This document shows positions 55,913 to 64,000 of a stretch of 64,000 nucleotides of DNA, one piece after another (position 1 is the stretch's first letter; each line of letters begins with the position of its first letter). The position numbers were made by a program, and so were the translations under genes. The notes below the pieces were generated by a model. That model ran no database searches. It saw only the letters and a list, made by a program, of their open reading frames with translations, and was not told where the DNA came from. This stretch comes from Metapseudomonas boanensis (GTDB lineage Bacteria; Pseudomonadota; Gammaproteobacteria; Pseudomonadales; Pseudomonadaceae), in the NCBI RefSeq assembly GCF_018704125.1, contig NZ_JAGTIS010000001.1:124001-188000 (forward strand). Reading direction: 5' to 3'.

Positions 55913-56986
55913 GTGAAAATCCTGACCATCGTTGGGGCCCGTCCCCAGTTCATCAAGGCGGCTACCGTCAGCCGGGTCATCAGTCGGACCGAGGACCTTG
56001 CCGAGGTCATGGTTCACACTGGCCAGCATTTCGATGCGAATATGTCCGATGTGTTCTTTCACGAGCTGGACATCCCGCCCCCCGCTTACAACCTGGGCGT
56101 AGGCGGCGGCACCCATGGGCAGAACACTGGGCGCATGTTGGAGGGGATCGAGGCCGTGATGCTGAAGGAGCACCCGGATGCGATCCTGGTCTATGGCGAT
56201 ACCGACTCGACCTTGGCCGGCGCCCTGGCTGCGGCGAAGATCCATATCCCGGTCGTGCATGTCGAGGCCGGTCTGCGCTCGTTCAACAGGCGCATGCCGG
56301 AGGAGGTCAACCGCCAACTGACCGACCACATCAGTGCGCTCCTGTTGACACCCAACGATGTAGCGGTGGCGAACCTGGCCAAAGAGGGTATCCAAGGCGA
56401 GCAGGTTCAGAACGTGGGGGATGTCATGTACGACGCCGCCCTGTTCTTCGGTCAGAAAGCCGAGGAAACCAGCCAGATCCTGTCGCGCCTGGCGCTTGAC
56501 TCGAAGGGCTACGTGCTGGCCACTGTCCATCGCCAGGAGAATACCGACGATCCCAAACGCCTTCAGCGCATTCTCGATGGCTTCTCGCGCCTGGCGCGCC
56601 CCGTTGTGCTCCCGTTGCACCCGCGGACCCGTCAGCGCATCGCGTCCTTCGGCTTCACGATTCCGGCCAATGTGCAGATCGTTGATCCGCTGGGCTACAT
56701 CGACATGGTGATGCTGGAGAAACACGCCTGCCTGGTCGCCACCGACTCCGGCGGTGTGCAGAAGGAGGCCTATTTCCATGGCGTACCCTGCCTGACCCTG
56801 CGGGACGAGACCGAGTGGGTGGAGCTGGTGCAATTGGGCTGGAACACTCTGCTGTCGCCAGCTGACGAGGATTTCCTCGATAAGATCGCTGTCGTGCCAG
56901 CGCCCGGCGTAACCGGGCAGTTCCCGTACGGTAACGGCAAAGCGGCTGAACAGGTGATCGATGCCATCGTCAAGGCCTTTGGTTGA
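55913..56986 (+). CDS. wbpI: UDP-GlcNAc(3NAc)A 2-epimerase
   Basis: Non-hydrolysing 2-epimerase, last step giving UDP-ManNAc(3NAc)A; 357 residues, GTG start with GAGGT upstream. Motifs are ILTIVGARPQFIKAATVSRV, VMVHTGQHFDANMSDVFFHE, VYGDTDSTLAGALAAAKIHI, HVEAGLRSFNRRMPEEVNRQ and LVATDSGGVQKEAYFHGVPC. HTGQHFDANMS and the neighbours wbpABDE favour WbpI over a plain UDP-GlcNAc 2-epimerase. Confidence 0.93.
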   Translation: MKILTIVGARPQFIKAATVSRVISRTEDLAEVMVHTGQHFDANMSDVFFHELDIPPPAYNLGVGGGTHGQNTGRMLEGIEAVMLKEHPDAILVYGDTDSTLAGALAAAKIHIPVVHVEAGLRSFNRRMPEEVNRQLTDHISALLLTPNDVAVANLAKEGIQGEQVQNVGDVMYDAALFFGQKAEETSQILSRLALDSKGYVLATVHRQENTDDPKRLQRILDGFSRLARPVVLPLHPRTRQRIASFGFTIPANVQIVDPLGYIDMVMLEKHACLVATDSGGVQKEAYFHGVPCLTLRDETEWVELVQLGWNTLLSPADEDFLDKIAVVPAPGVTGQFPYGNGKAAEQVIDAIVKAFG

Positions 56987-57014
56987 TCACCGCCTGCAAG
57001 GAAGATCGCGCTTA

Positions 57015-58310
57015 ATGAATATCCTCGTTATTTCGAGTTATTTCGGGCCAGAAACCTCGGTTGGGGTCCTCCGGATCAACGCTTTTGTCAAGTACTGGTC
57101 CAGGCTCGGCCATCAGGTGCACGTGGTGACCATGCCCTACGCGGGTGAGCTGCCGACTGGTCTGCGGGACAACCCGAATGTGACTGTGCATCAGGTAGCT
57201 CCTTTCCTGATCGGTGGTCGTCAGTCTGGGGGCGTCCAGGGGTACTCGAAAGGAGCCAAGGGGAAGCTCAGGAAGCTCATCAACTTCCAGTACTGGATCA
57301 AACGCAAGTTCCTGTCCAATTACCTGGACCCCCGCGTCCTCTGGTGGCCGCGCGCAGCGAACTTCGTCTGCAAGCAGCTCACACCGTCGATCAAGTTCGA
57401 CTTCTTGATCTCCACCGTGCCGTCCTACACGGCCCATTCTGCAGCTGCGGCCGTGAAGTTCTTCAACAAGGACATTCGCTGGGTGGCCGATTATCGCGAC
57501 CTGTGGTCCGGCAACCCGATTTTTCCGGGGTGCGGTCCTGTACGCGTGTTCGAGCGTGCTCACGAGCGCCTCGTGTTGAGTCAGGCGGATTTGATTGTTT
57601 CGATCAACGAGCCCCTGATCTCCGAGCTGACCGTGTTGCATGGTCGCAACCGTCGCTACCTGACTGTCCCGAACGGCTTCGACGATGGTGAAGTGGATGT
57701 GTTCCGCGCTATTGAGGTTCAGCGTCAGGACGACGAGGTGAGCATTGTCTACGCCGGAAGCATCCTGCCGGGTCTCCAGGATCCGACCCCGTTGCTGCAG
57801 GCCTTCAAAGAGTTGGCGATGGAAGGGAAGATCAAGCCAGGCGATCTGTCGCTTCGCTTTTACGGGGATTATTCGGCCCTCGAGAACTTCCCGCTAGCCT
57901 CAGATCCGGTGGTCCAGGACTACGTGAAACTATGTGGCAAGGTTCCACGGCAGGAAATCTTGCAGGTCCAGCGCAACGCCGATTTTCTGCTATTTCTCGG
58001 CTCCAAGCCGGTGGCGAGCAACGTAGGTTCCACCACTGGCGTGGTGAGCGGGAAGATCTTCGAATACCTGATTTCCGGTACCGAGGTCATGGCGGTAGGT
58101 GTCACCGATGACATGCTGGTCGCCGAGATGCTGCAGAAATCCGCCTCGGGCGCCCACTATGGTTTCGATGTCGCCAAGTTGAAGCAACGCCTTCTCGACT
58201 CAATGGCGTCGGGGGGGGAGAAGGTGGAGCCGAATATGAGCTATCTCGATCAGTTCCGCCGTAGTGTCCAGGCTGAGAGCCTGATCAACCAAGTCAAGAA
58301 CCTGATGTAG
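57015..58310 (+). CDS. Glycosyltransferase, GT4-like
   Basis: Cytoplasmic-face transferase of 431 residues. The N-terminal domain begins MNILVISSYFGPETSVGVLR, with a DPRVLWWPRAANFV segment; the donor domain has VSIVYAGSILPGLQDPTPLL and KIFEYLISGTEVMAVG. ATG at 57015 has AGGA at some distance; the frame open from 56961 overlaps wbpI. Placed after wbpI, it may add ManNAc(3NAc)A or its amide, but donor and acceptor cannot be read from the sequence. Confidence 0.82.
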   Translation: MNILVISSYFGPETSVGVLRINAFVKYWSRLGHQVHVVTMPYAGELPTGLRDNPNVTVHQVAPFLIGGRQSGGVQGYSKGAKGKLRKLINFQYWIKRKFLSNYLDPRVLWWPRAANFVCKQLTPSIKFDFLISTVPSYTAHSAAAAVKFFNKDIRWVADYRDLWSGNPIFPGCGPVRVFERAHERLVLSQADLIVSINEPLISELTVLHGRNRRYLTVPNGFDDGEVDVFRAIEVQRQDDEVSIVYAGSILPGLQDPTPLLQAFKELAMEGKIKPGDLSLRFYGDYSALENFPLASDPVVQDYVKLCGKVPRQEILQVQRNADFLLFLGSKPVASNVGSTTGVVSGKIFEYLISGTEVMAVGVTDDMLVAEMLQKSASGAHYGFDVAKLKQRLLDSMASGGEKVEPNMSYLDQFRRSVQAESLINQVKNLM

Positions 58311-58319
58311 TGGGTCAAC

Positions 58320-59558
58320 GTGAAGCTATTGCTCGTATCCCAGTACTTCTGGCCGGAAACTTTCATCATCAATGACCTCGTGCGCAAGTTGTCGGAGCAG
58401 GGACATGAGGTGGTGGTGGCGACCGGAAAGCCCAATTACCCGGGGGGGGATGTCTTCGACGGCTACACGGCTGGCGGTGTGCAGCGTGAGCATTTCGCCG
58501 GCGATGTCGAGGTGATCCGCGTCCCGCTATGGCCGCGAGGGCAGGGCGGTGCCCGTAACTTGATCCTGAACTACCTCTCCTTCGTCACCACGGGCCTTGC
58601 ACTATTGCCGTGGCTGCTCCGGGGTCGCAAGTTCGATGCGATCCTGGTGTTCGCGCCATCGCCGATCACGCAGGTCATTCCGGCCATCCTTTTGAAATGG
58701 CTGAAGCGCTCTCACCTGGCGGTCTGGGTGCAGGACCTCTGGCCGGAAAGCCTGGCCGCGACGGGTTTTGTGCGCGATCCTCGCCTTCTTCGCATGGTGG
58801 GCTGGATGGTGCGCGGGATCTACGCTTGCTGCGACACGCTTCTTCTTCAATCGCGCGCGTTTGCTGATCCGGTCGCGCGCTATGCTAGCCGCGGCAAGTT
58901 GGTCTATTACCCCAACTCCATCGCGTTGCCGGCCGAGACGACAGCGCCGATCAAGGTACCGTCAGAACTCCTCGATGAGATGGAGCGCAATTTCAGCCTG
59001 GTGTTCGCCGGCAATATCGGCACTGCCCAGGCCATTGAAACTGTGGTCGAAGCGGCAGGGCAGCTGAAGCACGAGCCCGGCCTCAAGCTCGTGCTGGTCG
59101 GCAGTGGTAGCCGGCTCGACTGGGTGCGCGAGCGCAAGGAGGCGCTGGGACTGGACAACCTGATCCTGGCGGGGCGCTTTCCGATGGAGGCGATGCCGCA
59201 GATATTCGAGCGCTCGTCGGCCCTGCTGGTCTCGCTAAAGGACGAAGAGATCTTCGCCTATACCATTCCCAGTAAGGTGCAGGCCTACCTGGCCGCAGGG
59301 AAACCGGTCATCGCCTCGTTGCGAGGAGAGGGCGCTCGCGTTGTCGAAGAGGCCGGAGCTGGGAAAAGCTGTGAGCCAGAGAACGCAGAGGCGCTTGTGG
59401 CGAGCATCCTTGCCCTCAAGGGAATGTCACCCGCTGAACGCGAGGAGGCAGGTGCCGCCGGTCGGCGTTATTTCAGTGAACATTTCGACATGGACCGCCA
59501 GGTGGATCGCCTAGTGGATATCCTTGAGTCGAGAGCCAAGAAAAAAGGGGGTGTTTGA
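58320..59558 (+). CDS. Glycosyltransferase, GT4 family, WbuB/WbjE-like
   Basis: A 412-residue transferase, GTG start. N-terminal MKLLLVSQYFWPETFIINDL and GKPNYPGGDVFDGY are typical of the WbuB/WbjE group, which transfers N-acetyl-L-fucosamine-type sugars. FSLVFAGNIGTAQAIETVVE and YTIPSKVQAYLAAGKPVIAS form the donor-binding domain. It precedes the L-sugar genes, as wbuB or wbjE is linked with fnlABC or wbjBCD, so an N-acetyl-L-6-deoxyhexosamine is the probable donor sugar. Confidence 0.85.
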   Translation: MKLLLVSQYFWPETFIINDLVRKLSEQGHEVVVATGKPNYPGGDVFDGYTAGGVQREHFAGDVEVIRVPLWPRGQGGARNLILNYLSFVTTGLALLPWLLRGRKFDAILVFAPSPITQVIPAILLKWLKRSHLAVWVQDLWPESLAATGFVRDPRLLRMVGWMVRGIYACCDTLLLQSRAFADPVARYASRGKLVYYPNSIALPAETTAPIKVPSELLDEMERNFSLVFAGNIGTAQAIETVVEAAGQLKHEPGLKLVLVGSGSRLDWVRERKEALGLDNLILAGRFPMEAMPQIFERSSALLVSLKDEEIFAYTIPSKVQAYLAAGKPVIASLRGEGARVVEEAGAGKSCEPENAEALVASILALKGMSPAEREEAGAAGRRYFSEHFDMDRQVDRLVDILESRAKKKGGV

Positions 59559-59561
59559 GCG

Positions 59562-60419
59562 ATGCGGGTATTGATTTTGGGTGTGACCGGCATGCTTGGG
59601 CATGACGTTTTCAAAGTACTGAGCGCGTCCACCACGCTGGAAGTTTGGGGTACGCTGCGCAGCCCAGCGGGGCTGCGCCATTTCAGTGATGACCAGCAGG
59701 CGCGTCTGCTCGCGGGGGTCGATGTGCTCGACCAGGACGCGCTGACCGCTGCCCTGGCGCGCGTACGCCCCGATGTGGTGGTCAACTGCGTGGGCCTGAT
59801 CAAGCAGCTTGCCGATGCCAACGATCCGCTGGCCGCGCTGCCGATCAATGCCATGCTGCCGCATCGCTTGGCCAACCTCTGCGCGCTGGGCGGGGCGCGC
59901 CTGATTCACGTCAGCACCGACTGCGTGTTCTCCGGCAGCAAGGGGCTCTATGTAGAGTCGGACCTGTCCGATGCCGAGGACCTTTACGGCAAGTCGAAGT
60001 ACATTGGCGAACTGCACGATTTGCCGCATGCGATCACGCTGCGAACGTCGATCATTGGTCACGAACTGGGTAGCAACTACGCTCTGGTGGATTGGTTCCT
60101 GTCCCAGGAGGGGCGCGTCAAGGGCTATCGCAAGGCAATTTTCTCTGGCCTGCCGACCGTCGAGTTGGCTCGGGTGATCCGTGACCATGTGATTCCTGCA
60201 CCGGAACTGCACGGTCTCTACCATCTATCGGTCGATCCCATCGACAAGTACACCCTGCTCAGCCTGGTGGCAGAGGTCTATGGCAAGGACATCGAGATCG
60301 TTCCGGACGATCAGATGGTGATCGACCGGTCACTCGACTCCAGCCGCTTCCGTCGCGACGCCGGCTACACGCCGCCAACCTGGCGAGCACTCATTGAGCA
60401 GATGCGCGATCAGCGCTGA
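59562..60419 (+). CDS. RmlD-like SDR reductase, probable UDP-L-RhaNAc-forming C4 reductase (WbvR type)
   Basis: A 285-residue NAD(P)-dependent reductase. The cofactor motif is MRVLILGVTGMLGHDVFKVL, then VVNCVGLIKQLADANDPLAA, LIHVSTDCVFSG and YGKSKYIGEL with the YxxxK dyad. Placed before a WbjB-like and a WbjD-like gene, it should reduce the 4-keto-L intermediate. FucNAc clusters have the longer bifunctional-type WbjC/FnlB (about 370 residues) here; an RmlD-type gene in this place instead resembles WbvR of Vibrio cholerae O37, giving UDP-L-RhaNAc and then UDP-L-QuiNAc. Confidence 0.8.
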   Translation: MRVLILGVTGMLGHDVFKVLSASTTLEVWGTLRSPAGLRHFSDDQQARLLAGVDVLDQDALTAALARVRPDVVVNCVGLIKQLADANDPLAALPINAMLPHRLANLCALGGARLIHVSTDCVFSGSKGLYVESDLSDAEDLYGKSKYIGELHDLPHAITLRTSIIGHELGSNYALVDWFLSQEGRVKGYRKAIFSGLPTVELARVIRDHVIPAPELHGLYHLSVDPIDKYTLLSLVAEVYGKDIEIVPDDQMVIDRSLDSSRFRRDAGYTPPTWRALIEQMRDQR

Positions 60420-60449
60420 ACGATCCCAAATTTGAAACTGGTGGCAAAT

Positions 60450-61460
60450 ATGTTTGATGACAAGGTCCTGATGATTACCGGTGGTACCGGATCGTTTGGC
60501 AATACCGTGCTGAAGCGTTTCCTGGATACCAACGTCAAGGAAATCCGTGTTTTCAGTCGCGACGAGAAGAAGCAGGAAGACATGCGCATCGCGCTGGCCA
60601 ACGATAAGGTTAAATTCTTCATCGGCGATGTGCGTGACTACGACAGCCTGTCCAACGCCATGGTCGGCGTCGACTACATCTTCCATGCAGCGGCCTTGAA
60701 GCAGGTGCCGTCCTGCGAGTTCTATCCGATGGAAGCGGTAAAGACCAATGTCATCGGAACCGAGAACGTGCTCAATGCGGCCATTGCTGCGGGTGTGAAG
60801 CGCGTGGTCGTGCTCTCCACCGACAAGGCCGTCTACCCGATCAACGCCATGGGTATCTCCAAGGCAATGGCCGAAAAGCTCATGGTCGCCAAGTCCCGCC
60901 TCATTCCCGAGAGCGGCCCGGTGATCTGTGCGACCCGGTACGGCAACGTGATGGCCTCGCGGGGCTCGGTGATCCCGCTGTTCATCGATCAGCTCAAGGG
61001 CGGCGAGCCTCTGACCGTCACTGACCCGAACATGACCCGCTTCCTGATGTCTCTGGAAGACTCGGTTGATCTGGTGCTGCATGCCTTCGAGCACGCCGAG
61101 CAGGGCGACATCTTCGTCCAGAAGGCACCGGCCTCCACCGTGGCCGATCTTGCCCAGGCGCTCAAGGAGCTGTTCGTGCGTGACAACCTGGTCAAGGTGA
61201 TCGGCACTCGCCATGGCGAGAAACTCTACGAATCGCTGATCTCCCGCGAGGAGATGGCCAAGGCCGAGGATATGGGCCGCTACTACCGCATTCCAGCGGA
61301 CAATCGCGACCTCAATTACAAGAAGTATTTCGTCGAAGGGGAGACCCATATCTCCGAACTTGACGACTACACCTCGCACAATACCGAGCGCCTGGATGTC
61401 CCTGGCATCAAGGAACTGCTGCTGAAGCTGGATTACATCCAGGGAGAACTCAATGCTTAA
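60450..61460 (+). CDS. UDP-GlcNAc 4,6-dehydratase / 5- and 3-epimerase (WbjB/FnlA/WbvB family)
   Basis: First enzyme of the N-acetyl-L-6-deoxyhexosamine path, 336 residues from the ATG at 60450; a TTG at 60432 is possible but the family starts MFDDKVLMITGGTGSFGNTV. Other marks are VFSRDEKKQEDMRIAL, FHAAALKQVPSCEFYPMEAV, VLSTDKAVYPINAMGISKAM and GTRHGEKLYESL. Met sits where many SDR enzymes have the catalytic Tyr (MGISK), as in other sugar dehydratases of the WbpM type. The next gene overlaps by 8 bases. Confidence 0.92.
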   Translation: MFDDKVLMITGGTGSFGNTVLKRFLDTNVKEIRVFSRDEKKQEDMRIALANDKVKFFIGDVRDYDSLSNAMVGVDYIFHAAALKQVPSCEFYPMEAVKTNVIGTENVLNAAIAAGVKRVVVLSTDKAVYPINAMGISKAMAEKLMVAKSRLIPESGPVICATRYGNVMASRGSVIPLFIDQLKGGEPLTVTDPNMTRFLMSLEDSVDLVLHAFEHAEQGDIFVQKAPASTVADLAQALKELFVRDNLVKVIGTRHGEKLYESLISREEMAKAEDMGRYYRIPADNRDLNYKKYFVEGETHISELDDYTSHNTERLDVPGIKELLLKLDYIQGELNA

Positions 61461-62586
61461 GGTGATGACCCTGGTCGGTACCCGGCCCGAGCTGATCAAG
61501 ATGAGCCGCGTAATTGTCGAGCTCGACAAGCAGGTCAACCATGTCCTGGTCCACTCGGGCCAGAACTACGACTATGAACTAAATCAGGTCTTCTTCGATG
61601 ACCTGGAGATCCGCAAGCCCGACCATTTCCTGGGGGCAGCTGGTGAGACCGCTGCCAAAACCATCGCCGAAGTGATCTCCAAGGCCGACGAGGTGCTGGA
61701 CCTGGAGAAACCCGATGCGCTGCTACTGTACGGCGATACCAACACCTGCCTCGCCGTGATCGCCGCCAAACGCCGCAAGATCCCGGTCTTCCACATGGAA
61801 GCCGGCAACCGCTGCTTCGACCAGCGTGTGCCCGAAGAGCTCAATCGCAAGGTGCTGGACCATTTGAGCGACATCAACATGGTGTTGACCGAGCATGCGC
61901 GCCGATACCTGATAGCCGAAGGCATCCGCCCTGAGACAATTATCAAGACTGGCTCGCACATGGAGGAAGTACTCGACTACTACATGCCGCGTATCCAGGC
62001 CTCGACTGTGTTGTCCAGAGAAAGGCTCGAGGAAGGCAAATTCTTCATCGTCAGCACCCACCGCGAAGAGAACGTGGACACCCCGGAGAATCTGCGGGAC
62101 CTCTTGGCAACTTTGCGAGCGCTGGCTGATACCTACCAGTACCCGATCATAGTCTCGACGCATCCGCGAACTCGCAAGCGCCTGGAGGCGTTGGGTGAGT
62201 CGCTGGACCATCCGTTGATCCGTTTCGTCAAACCCTTTGGGTTGCTTGATTACATAAAGCTCCAGATGTCGGCGTTCTGCGTGCTGTCAGATAGCGGCAC
62301 CATTACCGAAGAGGCTTCGCTGTTGAATCTGCCGGCCATTACAATCCGCAACGCCCACGAGCGACCGGAAGGTATGGATGAGGGGACACTGATCATGAGC
62401 GGCCTGAAAGCCGAGCGGGTTCTGGATGCGGTGCGAGTTATAACCAGCCAGCACGATCGCCACGCGCGGGTCATTCCGGTGGTCAGGGACTATCAAGCGG
62501 GGCCGGTCTCCAAGCAGGTAGTCAGGGTTGTCTTGAGTTATACCGACTATATCAACCGCACGGTCTGGTCCAAGGGCTCGCTGTAG
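61453..62586 (+). CDS. UDP-L-HexNAc 2-epimerase (WbjD/FnlC/WbvD family)
   Basis: Non-hydrolysing C2 epimerase completing the L-sugar, 377 residues. VMTLVGTRPELIKMSRVIVE, LVHSGQNYDYELNQVFFDDL, LLYGDTNTCLAVIAAKRRKI, EAGNRCFDQRVPEELNRKVL and VLSDSGTITEEASLLNLPAI mark the WecB superfamily, with the SGQNYDYELNQVFF variant of the WbjD group. It would make UDP-L-QuiNAc from UDP-L-RhaNAc or UDP-L-FucNAc from the pneumosamine analogue, depending on the reductase. Confidence 0.92.
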   Translation: MLKVMTLVGTRPELIKMSRVIVELDKQVNHVLVHSGQNYDYELNQVFFDDLEIRKPDHFLGAAGETAAKTIAEVISKADEVLDLEKPDALLLYGDTNTCLAVIAAKRRKIPVFHMEAGNRCFDQRVPEELNRKVLDHLSDINMVLTEHARRYLIAEGIRPETIIKTGSHMEEVLDYYMPRIQASTVLSRERLEEGKFFIVSTHREENVDTPENLRDLLATLRALADTYQYPIIVSTHPRTRKRLEALGESLDHPLIRFVKPFGLLDYIKLQMSAFCVLSDSGTITEEASLLNLPAITIRNAHERPEGMDEGTLIMSGLKAERVLDAVRVITSQHDRHARVIPVVRDYQAGPVSKQVVRVVLSYTDYINRTVWSKGSL

Positions 62587-62596
62587 AGGTGCTCGA

Positions 62597-63559
62597 ATGC
62601 GTGTTTTGTTGACCGGCGCGACGGGTTTTGTCGGGCGCGCGGTTCTGGAACGACTGGCCAGGGCACAAGATGTCCATCTCGTTGCTGCCTTGCGGCGGTC
62701 GGTTCCAGGTCTGCCCGGCGTTGTTTCTACCGCGACGATAGCAGGAATAGATGGCAATACGGATTGGCGCCATGTCCTCGACGGCGTGAGTGTTGTCATT
62801 CACGCGGCCGCGCGCGTCCATGTCATGAACGAGATTGCGGCTGATCCGATAAACGAGTTTCGCAAGGTCAACGTCGAGGGAACCCTCACCCTCGCTCGAC
62901 AGGCGGCGGAAGCCGGCGTTCGCCGCTTCATCTTTATCAGTTCGATCAAGGTCAATGGTGAAGGTACGTCTCCATCCAGGCCCTACCAAGCTGATGACCA
63001 ACCTGCACCGGCGGATCCTTACGGTGTCTCCAAACTCGAGGCTGAGATCCAGCTCAAATCGCTGGCGGAGGCAACGGGCATGGAGGTAGTTATCATTCGC
63101 CCGCCGCTTGTGTACGGACCCGGCGTCAGGGCCAATTTCCTGAGCATGATGCGATGGTTGCAGAAAGGCATTCCATTGCCTCTTGGAGCTATTAATAACC
63201 GACGTAGTCTTGTTGCGCTGGACAACCTCGTTGATCTGATTGTGACTTGCATCGATCACCCGGGCGCGGCGAACGAGATATTTCTCGTGAGTGACGGAGA
63301 AGACCTCTCTACCAGTGAACTCCTTCGACGCATGGGCAAGGCGATGGGAAAATCTGCCAGGTTGCTGCCGGTGCCGGTCTGGGTGCTTGAATTGGGAGCA
63401 GCAGCTTTGGGGAAGCGAGCGTTTTCCCACCGGCTCTGTGGCTCTTTGCAGGTCGATATCTACAAAGCGCGCGCTCTTCTGGGGTGGACTCCGCCATTTG
63501 GTGTCGATGAGTCCCTCCAGAAGGCCGCTCAGCATTTCTTGGAACATCAAGCGAAATGA
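62597..63559 (+). CDS. NAD-dependent sugar epimerase/dehydratase, probable UDP-4-keto-6-deoxy-GlcNAc 4-reductase (WbpV/WbpK/WbjF-like)
   Basis: Reduces the product of WbpM to UDP-D-QuiNAc or UDP-D-FucNAc, 320 residues. The cofactor motif is VLLTGATGFVGRAVLERL, with HAAARVHVMNE, FIFISSIKVNGEG, DPYGVSKLEAE and IIRPPLVYGPGVRANF. It overlaps the wbpL-type gene by 4 bases, the invariant order of P. aeruginosa serotype loci. Whether C4 is reduced to the gluco or galacto form cannot be told by eye. WbpM should lie downstream of the window. Confidence 0.87.
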   Translation: MRVLLTGATGFVGRAVLERLARAQDVHLVAALRRSVPGLPGVVSTATIAGIDGNTDWRHVLDGVSVVIHAAARVHVMNEIAADPINEFRKVNVEGTLTLARQAAEAGVRRFIFISSIKVNGEGTSPSRPYQADDQPAPADPYGVSKLEAEIQLKSLAEATGMEVVIIRPPLVYGPGVRANFLSMMRWLQKGIPLPLGAINNRRSLVALDNLVDLIVTCIDHPGAANEIFLVSDGEDLSTSELLRRMGKAMGKSARLLPVPVWVLELGAAALGKRAFSHRLCGSLQVDIYKARALLGWTPPFGVDESLQKAAQHFLEHQAK

Positions 63560-64000
63560 CAATTTGGTGGTTACTGCCCGCCGTAATTCTCGCCTCTCTC
63601 ATCTTGACTGGCGGACTGCGTCGCTACGCTTTGGCCCGACGTTTAATGGACGTCCCCAACTCACGTAGTTCACATTCCGTCCCGACGCCCAGAGGTGGGG
63701 GCGTAGCAATTGTGGTCTGCTTTCTTGTTTCCCTGCCGCTGCTTTTCCTGACTCAGGGGCTGAGTGGCGCAGCGATGTGGGCACTGCTGGGGGGCGGGGC
63801 TTGGGTTGCTCTGGTCGGTTTTCTGGATGACCATGGACACATCGCTGCTCGTTGGCGACTACTGGCGCATTTCATCGGTGCCGGATGGGTGCTCTGGCTA
63901 GTGGGAGGCATTCCGGAACTGCAGTTTTTCGGAGTTGTTTTAGATCTGGGTCTGTTCGGCTACCTATTGGGTGCCCTTTTTCTCGTATGGCTGTTGAACC
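63556..64000 (+). CDS. wbpL: Initiating sugar-1-phosphate transferase WbpL (WecA family), 3' end cut by window
   Basis: Transfers the first HexNAc-1-phosphate (D-QuiNAc or D-FucNAc) to undecaprenyl phosphate to start the repeat unit. The first 148 residues are present; the family has about 340. Seen are the first helix (WWLLPAVILASLILTGGLRR), the conserved MDVPNSRSSHSVPTPRGGG, the following helix VAIVVCFLVSLPLLFL, and the Asp-rich catalytic loop LVGFLDDHGHIAARWR. It starts within the preceding gene's stop (ATGA). Confidence 0.94.
   Translation, partial: MTIWWLLPAVILASLILTGGLRRYALARRLMDVPNSRSSHSVPTPRGGGVAIVVCFLVSLPLLFLTQGLSGAAMWALLGGGAWVALVGFLDDHGHIAARWRLLAHFIGAGWVLWLVGGIPELQFFGVVLDLGLFGYLLGALFLVWLLN

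Overview
The window is about 64 kb of high-GC (low 60s percent by eye) chromosomal DNA from a Pseudomonas, most like the P. aeruginosa lineage (P. aeruginosa, P. nitroreducens, P. citronellolis and P. knackmussii are the kind of organism meant). The reasons are the gene families and their order (braC/braD, DUF5064, rapA, phaJ1 next to a lipase gene and tandem fadD2/fadD1, hrpA, rpsA-ihfB followed by a wzz/wbp O-antigen locus), Pseudomonas-type REP sequences, and an ANR-box upstream of a CcoM-like peptide. Species cannot be fixed from the sequence alone.

Layout. 1-3 kb: end of a branched-chain amino acid ABC transporter operon (braC, partial braD, with a hairpin between them) and two small conserved genes. 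3-10.4 kb: a selenium block, made of a divergent ABC importer of the phosphonate/selenate type (ATPase, two permeases, binding protein), a GarR-like reductase and hydroxypyruvate isomerase pair, then selD and selU/mnmH. 10.4-11.6 kb: a decayed MHYT-domain membrane gene split by a 583-bp internally deleted ISL3-type element that keeps its terminal inverted repeats and an 8-bp target duplication. 11.9-18 kb: an MFS transporter, rapA, an AlkB-family gene flanked by small ORFs, and a CcoM-like peptide gene. 18-25 kb: two efflux systems, TetR/HlyD/ABC ATPase/ABC-2 permease on the minus strand and FUSC/DUF1656/HlyD on the plus strand. 25-31 kb: phaJ1, a lipase-like hydrolase, fadD2 and fadD1. 31-39 kb: hrpA, carrying an apparently translated REP insertion, then FAN1 with a nuclease-helicase, both probably for DNA repair. 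40-43.5 kb: flavin monooxygenase, RidA, DUF1028 and ArgE-like genes. 43.8-46 kb: rpsA and ihfB. 46 kb to the end: an O-antigen cluster cut by the window end inside wbpL.

O-antigen logic. wbpA, wbpB, wbpE, wbpD and wbpI form the complete known route from UDP-GlcNAc to UDP-ManNAc(3NAc)A. A wbjB-like dehydratase/epimerase, an RmlD-type reductase and a wbjD-like 2-epimerase form an N-acetyl-L-6-deoxyhexosamine route, L-QuiNAc or L-FucNAc; the reductase type favours L-QuiNAc. A final NAD-dependent reductase and WbpL would make and load D-QuiNAc or D-FucNAc on undecaprenyl phosphate. An AsnB-type amidotransferase probably amidates the uronic acid. Wzx, a Wzy candidate and Wzz complete a Wzy-dependent pathway. 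With WbpL plus two visible glycosyltransferases, a trisaccharide repeat is the simplest prediction.

No tRNA, rRNA, CRISPR array or prophage was recognised. The strongest unusual observations are the reconstructable ISL3 insertion, the in-frame REP pair in hrpA, the FAN1/nuclease-helicase pair, the orphan CcoM-like gene with an ANR box, and the combination of sugar pathways in the O-antigen locus.
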